A stretch of 64,000 nt of DNA from Bifidobacterium aquikefiri. GTDB taxonomy: Bacteria; Actinomycetota; Actinomycetes; Actinomycetales; Bifidobacteriaceae. The translations under genes and the position numbers were made by a program. The notes under the pieces are model-generated. The model was given only the letters and a program-made list of their open reading frames with translations, made no database searches and was not told the DNA's origin. The stretch spans positions 112,600-176,599 of the forward strand of contig NZ_MWXA01000001.1 of NCBI RefSeq assembly GCF_002259795.1. Direction: 5' to 3'. Positions 43,197 through 53,198 of the stretch are shown piece by piece (positions within the stretch are counted from its first letter, which is position 1; every line of letters begins with the position of its first letter).

Positions 43197-44519
43197 AGCC
43201 GCAGATGCCCACCTATCCCAAGTGTCATCGAGGATTTCCAGGGATACCGGTGCAGCCTGGCTATGGCGATATGATTCGATGCCCTTGCGAATGGACTCGG
43301 TGTTCATTCGAACGATGAACGACGATTCGCCTGCCACAAGAATCTTTTGAGGCATGGCAATATTCGCGACGGTTGCAATGAATACTCCCAATCTGAAGCA
43401 TGTTCGGTTCAACAGCTGTGTTGCCTGAGGAACTCCGTGTCTGGCATCGTGCGCGAAGTCATCAAACGAGGTGGTTCTGCCCAGATTCTGCGAATACTGT
43501 TCGGCTATCGAATCATTGGTCAGACACTCTGCACAACCCTTATGCCCCTGATAGCAACGAGGACCTTCTGGATCCACCAGTGTATGTGCGATCAGACCGT
43601 AGCTTTTATCGCCATAGTCGATAGGTTGTCCATTCTGTGCCAGTGAATACCCCAGACCGGCACCCATGGTGACGACGGCGAATCGTGGAATTCCGACGCC
43701 TGCCTCGAACCAGCATTCATAATGCAGCAACGAGTCAAGATCGTTGAAAATCCCAGTTGGAATGCCGCACTCCTCGCTCATCATGCTGGCAAGGTTCACA
43801 GAACCATCCCAATGCAGGAACGGAGCGAAGGTCACCGTCGAATCATTGATGGTATGGCCACCGATGCTGATGCCAACGGCAACCGGTTTGCTCAGGCCTG
43901 CATTCCTGATGTCTTCAAGGCATTCGTTGACCAATGTTGTAAGCGTCTTGCAGAGTTGGCGAGGACTCTGATCTTCAAAATCGACAATATGGACCTCACC
44001 TAATTCTTCGCATGCGACATTCAATGCTGTTGCCAAGGCGCTGTTGCCTCTGACATTGATACCGATGAAGGTACGCTCGTTCTTGCGTATTCTCAGTGCT
44101 GTCTGCGGCCGACCGCGGCGCTCGCCTCCGCTCTCTTTGGGGATGAATCCAAGTGGCAGCGGCTTCTGTATGGAAGCGTCCGGATCTTCAGGATCCAATT
44201 CCTCAATGACTCCATAATGAAGCAGATCGCTGGTAATCCGGGACAGAGCTCCCTGCGAAAGCCCAAGCAACTGTGCAAGCGTTGTTCGCGCGATGGGACC
44301 ATATTGCAAAATATCAGCGGCGACCTGATGTGTATATGACGATGCTGAAAACCACGATGGCAAGGGCTGCTCGGACGCGTCTTCCTCTGGCTGGAATGAA
44401 CCAACGCTGAATCGTGAAACATTACTTGTTAGCCGCATTGAAGATTCAGTGCCAAAAAAACTGCCAGGATGCCTCCGGGCAGCATCGTTTTCGCTCGTGT
44501 GTCCATTGAAACTAGGCAT
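43161..44519 (-). CDS. ROK-family transcriptional repressor
   Basis: 452 residues from ATG 44519 (AAGGGG upstream). HTH about 75-115 (GPIARTTLAQLLGLSQGALSR) is followed by the ROK fold. The kinase DxGxT is replaced (GINVRGNS), so it binds a sugar rather than phosphorylating it. The zinc segment reads CYQGHKGCAEC, a variant of CxCGxxGCxE. Divergent from the ABC importer genes, with an AGTAATT repeat between them, it likely represses the importer. Confidence 0.88.
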   Translation of the reverse strand: MPSFNGHTSENDAARRHPGSFFGTESSMRLTSNVSRFSVGSFQPEEDASEQPLPSWFSASSYTHQVAADILQYGPIARTTLAQLLGLSQGALSRITSDLLHYGVIEELDPEDPDASIQKPLPLGFIPKESGGERRGRPQTALRIRKNERTFIGINVRGNSALATALNVACEELGEVHIVDFEDQSPRQLCKTLTTLVNECLEDIRNAGLSKPVAVGISIGGHTINDSTVTFAPFLHWDGSVNLASMMSEECGIPTGIFNDLDSLLHYECWFEAGVGIPRFAVVTMGAGLGYSLAQNGQPIDYGDKSYGLIAHTLVDPEGPRCYQGHKGCAECLTNDSIAEQYSQNLGRTTSFDDFAHDARHGVPQATQLLNRTCFRLGVFIATVANIAMPQKILVAGESSFIVRMNTESIRKGIESYRHSQAAPVSLEILDDTWDRWASAAASRVISRYILG

Positions 44520-44580
44520 TCAATCCCCTTGCTGGTTGAGGCATGCTGGTTGCAGTAGAGCCGTTTCCTGTATTCATCCT

Positions 44581-44615
44581 AGTAATTTCTTGCTTTATAG
44601 ACAAAAATAATTACT
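44581..44615. promoter_or_regulatory. Putative ROK operator
   Basis: Perfect 7-bp inverted repeat AGTAATT (44581-44587) / AATTACT (44609-44615) in an AT-rich zone between the divergent ROK and importer genes, where a repressor of both would bind. Confidence 0.5.
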
Positions 44616-44736
44616 TTTTATTTTCCCATGTCCATAGACTCGCCAACAGTGGTAAAGAAAGCTAGGAGATATTTATCATGAAGAATGCGATATTCGGATG
44701 TCGAGGGTCCGAAACGCAAGACGAAGGAGTCGAGAA

Positions 44737-46056
44737 ATGAGACGTGATTTTAACAGTCAGCTCGGCGGCGATTCGAATGTGATTGGAAGCAGAATGAAGT
44801 TTATGAAGGTGTTCAGACGCGTTGCCACAGCGGTAGTTGCGGCTGCCATCGGAATTTCCATGGCAGGATGTGGTTCAACCAGCGCGAACGTTGTCACCTT
44901 GGATTTCTTCCAGTTCAAATCCGAAGCCGCTGATCAATTCAAGAAAATGGTTCAGGATTTTGAGGCACAAAATCCAAACATTCGCATCAATATCAACAAT
45001 TCCGCCAGTGCACAGACAGATCTTCGTACACGCTTGGTGAAGAACCGTGTGCCGGATGTCATCACGTTCAATGGCGATATCAACTTTGGGCAATTCGCCG
45101 CTTCAGGCGTCTTCCATGATTTCACGAACGATCCAATCGTTAAGAAGCTCAATCCAGGCATGGTAAAAATCGCCAAGGACTTGGTTCAGACCACAGACCC
45201 GGCAAAGAAACGTCTGTACGGTCTTCCCTTCGCAGGCAACGCCAGTGGTTATATCTATAACAAAACAGTTTGGCGTCAGGCAGGTGTGGATCCAAACAAT
45301 CCACCGAAGACCTGGTCAGAGATGGTTGCGCTGCTGCAGAAGTTTGAAAAGGCCGGCATCACCCCAATTCAAGCTTCGCTCGCAGACTCTTGGACGACCC
45401 AGGCCCCATTCGCTTCGTTTTCGGGCACCTTGGTTCCAGCCAGTGAATATACCAAGCTGAAGAAGGGCGAAACGACATTTGCCAAAATCTGGACAACAAC
45501 CGCTGAAAAAGAGGTTGAGCTTTATAAGTATGCGACGAGCGACAAGGGCGTGACCTACCAGCAGGCAACACAGAACCTTGCGGCAGGCAAAGTCGCCATT
45601 CTCCCGCTGGGAACGTATGCCATTCCACAGGTTCGTCTGGTCAATGCCAAGGCCGACCTCGGTTTCGCACAGTTGCCGGCAACTGATGATGAGAGCGAAC
45701 AAATCCTCACAGCTGGCGATGATGTCATGCTGACAATGGGTGCCAATACCAAGCATCCAAAGGAAGCAATGGAGTTCATCAACTTCCTGATGAGCAAGCC
45801 ACAGCTTGAGGAATACGCCAAGGCTCAGTCTGCTTTCACTCCATTGAAGGAGACAGGGATTGGTGATGAGGCGCTTAAGGGCGTGCTGCCATTCTTCAAG
45901 TCCAATAAGCTTGCGGATTTCAGCGATCACTACATTCCGGCATCAATCAACATCGGTGGATATCTTCAAACGCTGGCCACCACCGGTAATGTCCCACGGT
46001 TTACAAGTCAGATGCAGACCGACTGGGATAAAGTCCAGGCGAGAACGTTCGAATAA
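44737..46056 (+). CDS. Sugar ABC transporter substrate-binding lipoprotein
   Basis: 439 residues from ATG 44737 (GAAGGAG 7 bases upstream). The lipobox ISMAGC (Cys near residue 45) is followed by an extracellular family-1 solute-binding domain ([27 protein letters not shown]). It delivers a sugar, probably an alpha-glucoside given the genes around it. First gene of a three-gene importer without its own ATPase. Confidence 0.9.
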   Translation: MRRDFNSQLGGDSNVIGSRMKFMKVFRRVATAVVAAAIGISMAGCGSTSANVVTLDFFQFKSEAADQFKKMVQDFEAQNPNIRININNSASAQTDLRTRLVKNRVPDVITFNGDINFGQFAASGVFHDFTNDPIVKKLNPGMVKIAKDLVQTTDPAKKRLYGLPFAGNASGYIYNKTVWRQAGVDPNNPPKTWSEMVALLQKFEKAGITPIQASLADSWTTQAPFASFSGTLVPASEYTKLKKGETTFAKIWTTTAEKEVELYKYATSDKGVTYQQATQNLAAGKVAILPLGTYAIPQVRLVNAKADLGFAQLPATDDESEQILTAGDDVMLTMGANTKHPKEAMEFINFLMSKPQLEEYAKAQSAFTPLKETGIGDEALKGVLPFFKSNKLADFSDHYIPASINIGGYLQTLATTGNVPRFTSQMQTDWDKVQARTFE

Positions 46057-46070
46057 AGGGAGGAAGAATC

Positions 46071-47030
46071 ATGGCAAATGCACAATCACCGGCAATGACG
46101 AATGTTCCGGTATCTAGTTCGGCTTCCCAAACGGGCAAGCCAGGCAAGAAGCGCAAAAGTGCTTTTTCAAAGCGTAAGGTGGATCACGCCTACTATTGGA
46201 TGGCTGTTCCCGCTGCAGTGATATTTGCAGTGTTCCTGTATGTTCCATTCATTCAGGGTGTTGGCTACTCATTCACAAATTCGCAAGGATATGGGCAATC
46301 CAAGTTCATCGGCCTGAAGAACTACTTCGCGCTGTTCATCGATAATCGTGTCGGGCATGCGTATCTGTTCACCTTCCTGATTTCCGTGCTGATCACGATT
46401 CTGGTGAACCTGATTGCAATGTTCCTGGCCGTTGCGTTGAATGGCAAGATTCTCTTCAAGAATGGCTTCAGAGCAATCTTCTTCATTCCTTACACCCTTG
46501 CAGTGCTGGTTATCGGCTATGTCTTCAAGTACATCTTCATGACACCGCTTCCGGCGCTTGGGCAGGCGCTGCACATCAGCTGGCTTTCGCAGTCCTTGCT
46601 CACCAGCGAGCGTTATGCATGGGTTCCCATCGTGTTCCTTGCCGTATGGCAGAGCGTTGCATACTCAACATTGATTTATCTTGCCGGTCTGCAGACTATT
46701 GATGACGAGATTTATGAGGCAGCTTCCATTGACGGTGTCAATCCATGGCAGCGCTTCTGGCAGATCACCTTCCCACTCATCGGACCGTTCTTCACCATCA
46801 ACCTTGTGCTGAGCATGAAGAACGCATTCGGAACCTTCGATCAGGTTATGGCATTGACTCAAGGTGGCCCTGATTCATCTACGGAAACGGTTACCTACCT
46901 TATTTATACGAACGGCCTGACCGGTGGAGAGTACGCATATGAGACCGCCAACGCGGTACTGTTCTTCATCGTCCTCGCAATCATCGCGTTCATTCAGCTG
47001 AAGTTCTTCGGTAACAAGGAGAAGATCTGA
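46071..47030 (+). CDS. Sugar ABC permease, MalF type
   Basis: 319 residues, six helices. The binding-protein-dependent loop is EAASIDGVNPWQRFWQITFP. A GGGAGG site is 7 bases before the ATG; 14 bases follow the binding-protein gene. Confidence 0.92.
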   Translation: MANAQSPAMTNVPVSSSASQTGKPGKKRKSAFSKRKVDHAYYWMAVPAAVIFAVFLYVPFIQGVGYSFTNSQGYGQSKFIGLKNYFALFIDNRVGHAYLFTFLISVLITILVNLIAMFLAVALNGKILFKNGFRAIFFIPYTLAVLVIGYVFKYIFMTPLPALGQALHISWLSQSLLTSERYAWVPIVFLAVWQSVAYSTLIYLAGLQTIDDEIYEAASIDGVNPWQRFWQITFPLIGPFFTINLVLSMKNAFGTFDQVMALTQGGPDSSTETVTYLIYTNGLTGGEYAYETANAVLFFIVLAIIAFIQLKFFGNKEKI

Positions 47031-47031
47031 T

Positions 47032-47916
47032 ATGACTTCTGTAACGATTTCGAATTCAGGCTCGGAAGGTAAACAAACCACGAAGACTGATTCACAGTGG
47101 CATAGCCGCCATCACGTGAACTGGTGGCTCACCGCAGCTGTTGCCGTGCTGTCGCTGACCATTCTGATTCCGCTGTATTTCACCATCATCACCGCGTTGA
47201 AGACTCCAGCGGAAGCCGGTGGCTTCGGTCTGCCAACAACCTGGGAATGGCATAACTTCGCTGATGCATCGGCGAAGGTAAACTACCCGAAGGCTGCGTT
47301 GAACTCGGCTATCATCACGGTTGCCGCCGTGGTATTGACCCTCTTCACGAATACCTTTGTGGCGTATGCAATTGCAAGAAATATGGACAAGCGCTTCTTC
47401 CGCTTCCTCTATTACTTCTTCATCGCAGCTATGTTCGTTCCCTTCCCCGTTGTCATGCTCCCCATCGCAAAGCAGTTCGGTAGCTGGCATCTGGATAATC
47501 AGCTTGGTCTGATTCTGCTCTACACGGTTCTGGGTCTAGGTACGAACCTCTTTATCGCGACGGGATTCATTCGTTCGATTCCTGTGTCTTTGGAAGAAGC
47601 TGCAAGAATTGACGGTGCAAGCACATGGCGTATCTTCTGGAAGATTATCTTCCCATTGATGGGACCTATCAATGCGACCATTGCCATTCTGACTGCACTC
47701 TGGGCATGGAACGACTTCCTTCTGCCGTTGATTGTGCTGACCGATCAGTCGAATCAGACGATTCCTCTGGCGCAGTATGTCTTCAGCTCGCAGTTCGCGA
47801 CAAACTACCCGATGGCCTTTGCCAGCTATCTGATGGCCATGGCTCCAATCCTCATCGTCTACATCTTCGCCCAGCGCTGGGTAATTTCCGGAGTAATGCG
47901 CGGCGCGGTCAAATAG
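47032..47916 (+). CDS. Sugar ABC permease, MalG type
   Basis: 294 residues, six helices, loop EEAARIDGASTWRIFWKIIFP. It starts 1 base after the previous stop (AAGGAG within its end). Its last codons lie in the first arm of the large palindrome at 47901. The ATPase (MsiK type) must be elsewhere. Confidence 0.92.
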   Translation: MTSVTISNSGSEGKQTTKTDSQWHSRHHVNWWLTAAVAVLSLTILIPLYFTIITALKTPAEAGGFGLPTTWEWHNFADASAKVNYPKAALNSAIITVAAVVLTLFTNTFVAYAIARNMDKRFFRFLYYFFIAAMFVPFPVVMLPIAKQFGSWHLDNQLGLILLYTVLGLGTNLFIATGFIRSIPVSLEEAARIDGASTWRIFWKIIFPLMGPINATIAILTALWAWNDFLLPLIVLTDQSNQTIPLAQYVFSSQFATNYPMAFASYLMAMAPILIVYIFAQRWVISGVMRGAVK

Positions 47917-47952
47917 CAAAGAGCCTAGTAGGCTCTTTGCTTGACCGCGCCG
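47901..47952 (+). terminator. 24-bp two-part palindrome at the end of the permease gene
   Basis: Outer arms of 12 bp (47901-47912 with 47941-47952) and inner arms of 12 bp (47916-47927 with 47929-47940), a 3-base bulge on the left and a single-base loop (47928). The stop codon (47914-47916) is in the bulge. No T-run follows. Confidence 0.7.
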
Positions 47953-48436
47953 AACGGCCTCCACAGGCCGTGAGGAAATATTGAGTCCCGCCCTTAAGGC
48001 GGGTCCCAAATTGCTGGAGCCGTCAAATGAACAGCCCGGTGGGCTGTTCATAGGCGCCGTGAGCAGCCCTAAGGCTGCGAAGATTGTGCGTAGCACAATA
48101 ATCAGCGTGGATGATGTGTTCCTGTTGGGTTATGCTGCGTAGGCTCGGTGAGCAGCCCTAAGCCTGCGAAGCTAACCGCTCCGCGGTTACTGGCTGCGAA
48201 GATTGTGCGTAGCACAATAATCAGCGGATACTACCTTCCCACCCGACAATAGTAATTAACCGCAAGGGGTACCAATCGATTTTTGCGCCCAGTGCTGTGC
48301 GATCATGAATATTCCGAGCCTTCACCGTTTCTACTTTACGAATGCTCAGAGGGTTGCATTGCTGTAGGCGACAAAAATTGAGCAGTTCCCCTTTTTAATG
48401 TCCAAAATCTCAAGTCAAGTAAGGAAAGTGAGTGGA
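47917..48436. other. Hairpin array between permease and alpha-glucosidase genes
   Basis: 520 bases without a gene. Beyond the large palindrome: stems at 47954-47971, 47987-48003, 48027-48051 (11 bp), 48063-48078, 48083-48099, 48173-48189 and 48202-48218. A 35-bp direct repeat (48073-48107, 48192-48226) contains the ATTGTGC/GCACAAT stem. From 48240 on only a palindromic AATCGATT (48274-48281) is noted. Confidence 0.75.
48073..48226 (+). repeat. 35-bp direct repeat pair with internal hairpins
   Basis: Identical copies at 48073-48107 and 48192-48226, start points 119 bases apart. A second, shorter pair (48059-48082 and 48148-48171) differs by one base. Each copy contains a 7-bp stem with a GTA loop. 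Confidence 0.85.
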
Positions 48437-50305
48437 ATGACTACACAACAGCGTGTCTTTATATCGGATTCGACTCGTACGAATGGTGAAACCCCGAACC
48501 CTTGGTGGACCAACGCCGTGGTGTATCAGATTTATCCAAGAAGTTTCCAGGATTCAAATGGTGATGGATTGGGCGACATTCCAGGCATTACTTCGCGCCT
48601 TGATTATCTGCAGGAACTTGGCGTAGATGTAATCTGGCTCAGCCCTGTATATAGGTCTCCTCAGGACGACAACGGATACGACATCTCTGACTATCAAGAC
48701 ATCGATCCAATGTTCGGTACCTTGGATGACATGGATGAGCTAATTGCTCAGGCACATCATCGTGGCATCAAGATTGTCATGGATCTGGTGGTGAACCATA
48801 CTTCTGATGAGCACGCCTGGTTCCAAGCTTCGCGTGATCGCAACGATGAGCATGCAGACTGGTACTGGTGGCGTGACGCCCGTCCCGGAGCAACTCCTGG
48901 AGAACCAGGTGCCGAGCCCAACGCATGGGGATCCTACTTCGGCGGTTCTGCGTGGGAATACGACGAGGAGCGCGGGCAGTATTACTTCCATCAGTTCTCC
49001 CGCAAGCAGCCCGATCTGAACTGGGAAAATCCAGCAGTTCGCAATGCGGTATACGCCATGATGAATTGGTGGATGGATCGTGGCATCGACGGATTCCGCA
49101 TGGATGTCATCGTCTTGATTTCTAAATTCATGGATGCACATGGCCGTCTGCCCGGCGAGGCGGGAAGTCAGTTGGAAGATAATCCCGTTGGTCCGGAAGG
49201 TTTCTCAGACCCATCCGTATTCTGCTGTGATGGTCCCAGACTTGAAGAATTTCTTAAGGAAATGCGGCGCGAAGTATTCAGCAAACGAGAAGGATACCTC
49301 ACTGTTGGTGAGGCACCAGGGCTGAAGGCTGCAAGAACTGGGGATATAACTGATCCTGAGAATAAAGAATTGGATATGCTATTTCTCTTTGAGCAGGTCG
49401 GCATTGACCAAGGTGCTTCGAAGTGGGATGTCTTGCCGTTTGAAGTAAAAAAATTGCGAACCGTCATGTCAAATCAGCAGGAAGCAGTTCGCAAGGCCGG
49501 CTGGGCAAGCTTGTATTTCGATAATCATGATCAGCCTCGGGTGGTTTCGCGGTGGGGAGACACGTCAACCGAAGAGCTGCGTTCCCGGTCTGCAAAGGCG
49601 CTTGGTCTGCTTCTTCACATGCATCGCGGCACGCCCTACATCTATCAGGGTGAAGAACTGGGCATGACGAATGCTGGTTTCACCAAGCTTGATCAATATC
49701 GAGACATTGAGTCCCTTGACCTATATCGTCAACGTGTCGTGGAGGCAAAAGTGCAGTCCTCCGAATCCATGCTTCATGCGATGGGGGTGATGGGTCGAGA
49801 TAATGCGCGTACCCCTATGCAATGGGATTCGACCAAATATGCAGGTTTTACAGCCTCGTATGCTCCAACCGAGCCATGGATATCCGTCAATCCCAACCAC
49901 GATGTGATCAACGCACAGCGTGAGGGTAAGGATGACAACTCTGTTCTTGCATTCTATAGGCAGCTCATCGCTTTGCGTCACTCCAATGTGCTTGTTTCCG
50001 CCGGAGAATGGGATCTTCTCGATGCAGATGATCCCAATGTCTATGCGTTTACACGCTCTCTTCCGGGAAACACCAATGATCAAGGCAAGATGCTGGTCGT
50101 CGTGAACGTATCATCGCAGTCTTCACGTCTTCCAGAGCAGACTGCAAAGTTGCTGGGAGTCGATGCATCTTCTTCGACACTCTCTTCTATGGGCGGAATC
50201 AATTCGGATAATGTGGTGCTCAGCACGTACTCTGCAGAGCAGACAGCGGCATCATTGCTCACAGGATCGCTTTCTCCTTGGGAAGGTTTCATCTACACCC
50301 TCTGA
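48437..50305 (+). CDS. GH13 alpha-glucosidase (oligo-1,6-glucosidase type), copy 1
   Basis: 622 residues from ATG 48437 (AAGGAAAG upstream). Catalytic: GFRMDVI (nucleophile Asp), LTVGEAPG (acid/base Glu), DNHDQPR (transition-state Asp). Val after the nucleophile Asp fits alpha-1,6 preference by the known rule for this family; QPDLNWENP is also conserved. Acts in the cytoplasm on isomaltose-like sugars or sucrose. Close paralogue of the gene at 53199. Confidence 0.92.
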   Translation: MTTQQRVFISDSTRTNGETPNPWWTNAVVYQIYPRSFQDSNGDGLGDIPGITSRLDYLQELGVDVIWLSPVYRSPQDDNGYDISDYQDIDPMFGTLDDMDELIAQAHHRGIKIVMDLVVNHTSDEHAWFQASRDRNDEHADWYWWRDARPGATPGEPGAEPNAWGSYFGGSAWEYDEERGQYYFHQFSRKQPDLNWENPAVRNAVYAMMNWWMDRGIDGFRMDVIVLISKFMDAHGRLPGEAGSQLEDNPVGPEGFSDPSVFCCDGPRLEEFLKEMRREVFSKREGYLTVGEAPGLKAARTGDITDPENKELDMLFLFEQVGIDQGASKWDVLPFEVKKLRTVMSNQQEAVRKAGWASLYFDNHDQPRVVSRWGDTSTEELRSRSAKALGLLLHMHRGTPYIYQGEELGMTNAGFTKLDQYRDIESLDLYRQRVVEAKVQSSESMLHAMGVMGRDNARTPMQWDSTKYAGFTASYAPTEPWISVNPNHDVINAQREGKDDNSVLAFYRQLIALRHSNVLVSAGEWDLLDADDPNVYAFTRSLPGNTNDQGKMLVVVNVSSQSSRLPEQTAKLLGVDASSSTLSSMGGINSDNVVLSTYSAEQTAASLLTGSLSPWEGFIYTL

Positions 50306-50341
50306 ATGTGAAAGTGCTTGATTGTTAGGGTTTTGCAAAGC

Positions 50342-50380
50342 TCCAGGCTGAGTCTCATCGAGTTCGTCGCTCAGCCTGGA
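50342..50380 (+). terminator. Inverted repeat after alpha-glucosidase 1
   Basis: A perfect 11-bp stem (50342-50352 with 50370-50380) with a 17-base loop; no T-run of note. Confidence 0.5.
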
Positions 50381-50587
50381 TTGCGCTTCCGGTGCAGCGC
50401 CGCATTGATTGCTGCGCGGTGTTCAATGTTGATAGTTCGGCACGGGATTTGGCGTGTCCTTTACCAGATGTCTCTCAACCCGAGATTGCGATGTGCTATA
50501 GCTTAACTTGAGAAGGACTCAAACACGAGAAGCTCACATTGAGCAGCTGGATGGGGCTATTTCCACCGGCAACCGGGGAGGATTTTC

Positions 50588-52981
50588 ATGTCAAGACTCA
50601 TAATAGTTTCAAATCGACTGCCTTTTTCGATGGAAGAGACCCAAGACAAAACATTTACATTGAGGCAGAATGTCGGTGGTCTGGCAACGGCGATCGGTCC
50701 ATATCATAAGGCGCATCGCGATAGCATCTGGGTTGGTTGGAGTGGCATCGATGCATCCAATCACACAAAATCGGAAATCGAAAGCATCAAGAAGGAGTTC
50801 TCGCAACGGCGCTGTGTACCGATCTTCCTCAGGAAATCAGAGGTCAAGGGTTACTACGCGGGTTTCTCCAATGATACTTTGTGGCCGTTGCTTCACGATT
50901 TCGCTCATCAGGCAAATTTTGACGAAGAGACATTCAAAATCTATACGGCCGTGAACAAGAAGTTCGCAGACAAGGTTGCTCCGCTCATTCATAAGGGCGA
51001 CACCATCTGGATTCAGGATTATCATCTGATGCTTCTTCCTCAGATGCTGCGCAAGCGTTTTCCGGAGGCATCCATCGGCTGGTTTTTGCATGTTCCATTT
51101 CCCAGTCCGGAAATTTTCCGCTCGCTGCCATGGAGCCGTGATATTCTCAACGGAATTCTGGGAGCTGATCTGGTTGGTTTCCACACTGTTGACTACGCGC
51201 ATAGTTTTAATGCCTCAGTCAAGCTTCTGCTTGATAAGGATGTGGATGAACAAGGTCATATCGAGATGGAGGATGGTCGTAGGAGCACCATCGACGCATT
51301 CCCGATTGGCATTGACTACAATCTTTATCGCAGGACCTCGCGTTCCAATCTCGCGACGGAAATGCGCAGAGGTATAGAAGCGGTATGTGGCAAACGAACC
51401 GTTCAACGCTATGCGACATCGTTGACTGCAGAAAGTAATGCGGCGACCGAGGCCTCTACCAAGGAAGGCGCATGGTGGAGCCATTATTCGCGCGAAGACC
51501 TGCCAGAGCTGGCTCTGGCAAATTCGGCTGCTGCCAACAGTCCGAAGCCGAACAAGGTCATTGTTTCCATTGATCGGCTCGACTATACCAAGGGCATTCC
51601 AGAACGCTTGCGCGCCTTTGAGCAGATGCTCGACAAATATCCGGAATGGATTGGACACGTTACTTACTATCTGTTGGCAACCCCGTCGCGTGAAAACGTT
51701 CCAACATATAAGCGTTTGAAGGAGCAAGTCGACCAGCTGGTCGGCCAGATCAACGGTAAATACTCGCTGCTTTCATGGAATCCCATCCACTACATCACCC
51801 GCTCACTGCCGATCAAGCCTGTGTGCGGTATCTATGCTGCCGGAGATGTCGCTTTGGTGACACCGCTTCGAGACGGCATGAATCTCGTGGCAAAGGAATA
51901 CCTGGCTTGTCACGATGGTCGCGCAGGAGCATTGGTGCTTTCTGATATGTGCGGTGCGGCTCGCGAATTGGATCAAGCTTTCATTGTCAATCCATATGAC
52001 ACCTCTGCCGTGTGTGAGGCGCTCCACGAGGCACTGGAAATCTCGAACGAGGAGTCAAGGCGTCGCAACATTGCCATGCAGGCACGTTTGAAGTTCAGAA
52101 CAGCAGCTACATGGTGTACCGGGTTTTTGGCTTCACTTGCACAGGTTGCCGATTCCAGCCTTGCTGATAAACGTCTGCGTATGGATCAACGCAACGTCAT
52201 CATGGAGCAGTGGGATGGTGCCAAGAAGCGTTTGTTGCTGCTGGACTATGATGGCACGCTCACACCGCTCGTTCGTACACCAGAGCGCGCAAAGCCTACG
52301 CATGGTCTGCGCGCTCTGATTCGACACGTTGCTTCGGATTCGGCGGTAAATCTCGTGATTGTTTCCGGGCGTTCACATGAAACCATGGATGAATGGTTTG
52401 GCGACCTGCCAGTCAGTCTGATTGCAGAGCATGGGGTCTGGCGAAGTGACTATGAGTCCAGGGAGGATGCCAATGAGGGTCGCAAGTGGACTCGCCTCGA
52501 AGGTCTGCCTGACGCAGAAGAGTGGAAGAGGCAGATCGGGCCAATTATGCAGGAATCAGTCGAGGCTCTCGCGAAATCGTTTATCGAGCACAAGGATGAT
52601 GCCATGGCTTGGCATTATCGTCTGAGTGATCAGCACAAGGCGAATGATGAGCGTGTGAAACTGCTCGAAAAGCTTCGCGCAATCACCGGTAAGCTCGGGT
52701 TGATGGTCATGGAAAATTCCAAGGTCGTTGAGGTCTGCCCAGTTGCCGTGAGCAAGGGCCAGGCTGTATCTCCGATTATTGAGAGCGGAGACTATGACTT
52801 CATGCTTGCCGCTGGCGATGACTCGACGGACGAGACCATGTTCGCAGTCATGCCTGAGAACTCGTGGAGCATCAAGGTTGGTGCAGGAATCACACGCGCT
52901 CATTCTCGACTTCTGAATTCTGCATCTGTTCAGAGGCTGCTTGGGTATCTTGCAGCTGAGTCAGATGCCACCCGCGAGTGA
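50588..52981 (+). CDS. Bifunctional trehalose-6-phosphate synthase/phosphatase
   Basis: 797 residues. TPS half (1-530): LIIVSNRLPF, WIQDYHLMLLPQML, LHVPFPSPEIFRSLPW, RLDYTKGIPERL and TPLRDGMNLVAKEY (donor site). TPP half (about 545-797): LLLLDYDGTLTPL (HAD motif I), VSGRSHE and GDDSTDETMF. It makes trehalose from UDP-glucose and glucose-6-P in one chain. GGGGAGG precedes the ATG. It lies between the two alpha-glucosidase genes and probably feeds osmotic or cold protection. Confidence 0.93.
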   Translation: MSRLIIVSNRLPFSMEETQDKTFTLRQNVGGLATAIGPYHKAHRDSIWVGWSGIDASNHTKSEIESIKKEFSQRRCVPIFLRKSEVKGYYAGFSNDTLWPLLHDFAHQANFDEETFKIYTAVNKKFADKVAPLIHKGDTIWIQDYHLMLLPQMLRKRFPEASIGWFLHVPFPSPEIFRSLPWSRDILNGILGADLVGFHTVDYAHSFNASVKLLLDKDVDEQGHIEMEDGRRSTIDAFPIGIDYNLYRRTSRSNLATEMRRGIEAVCGKRTVQRYATSLTAESNAATEASTKEGAWWSHYSREDLPELALANSAAANSPKPNKVIVSIDRLDYTKGIPERLRAFEQMLDKYPEWIGHVTYYLLATPSRENVPTYKRLKEQVDQLVGQINGKYSLLSWNPIHYITRSLPIKPVCGIYAAGDVALVTPLRDGMNLVAKEYLACHDGRAGALVLSDMCGAARELDQAFIVNPYDTSAVCEALHEALEISNEESRRRNIAMQARLKFRTAATWCTGFLASLAQVADSSLADKRLRMDQRNVIMEQWDGAKKRLLLLDYDGTLTPLVRTPERAKPTHGLRALIRHVASDSAVNLVIVSGRSHETMDEWFGDLPVSLIAEHGVWRSDYESREDANEGRKWTRLEGLPDAEEWKRQIGPIMQESVEALAKSFIEHKDDAMAWHYRLSDQHKANDERVKLLEKLRAITGKLGLMVMENSKVVEVCPVAVSKGQAVSPIIESGDYDFMLAAGDDSTDETMFAVMPENSWSIKVGAGITRAHSRLLNSASVQRLLGYLAAESDATRE

Positions 52982-53198
52982 TGATTGTGTGAGGAGAAAT
53001 CGCCATCATGCTAGAGCACTGTTCTTGCAGTGCGAAATCTCGTAAAACTATGGCTTTATACAGTCTGTAGCATCTACTATTGTCGTTGTTTCGTTATGTG
53101 ACGCAATGGGTCCATGTGGAAGAGATTCCGTCAGTGGATTCGTTGCGCCACTTTCGACAGTAATGCCAGGTTGCTAAAGCCGTTATGAGATGAGGGAT

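Noticed and set aside
47901..48226. CRISPR array
   Set aside because: Repeats are not regularly spaced, units differ, and no cas genes are near; structure is hairpins rather than repeat-spacer.
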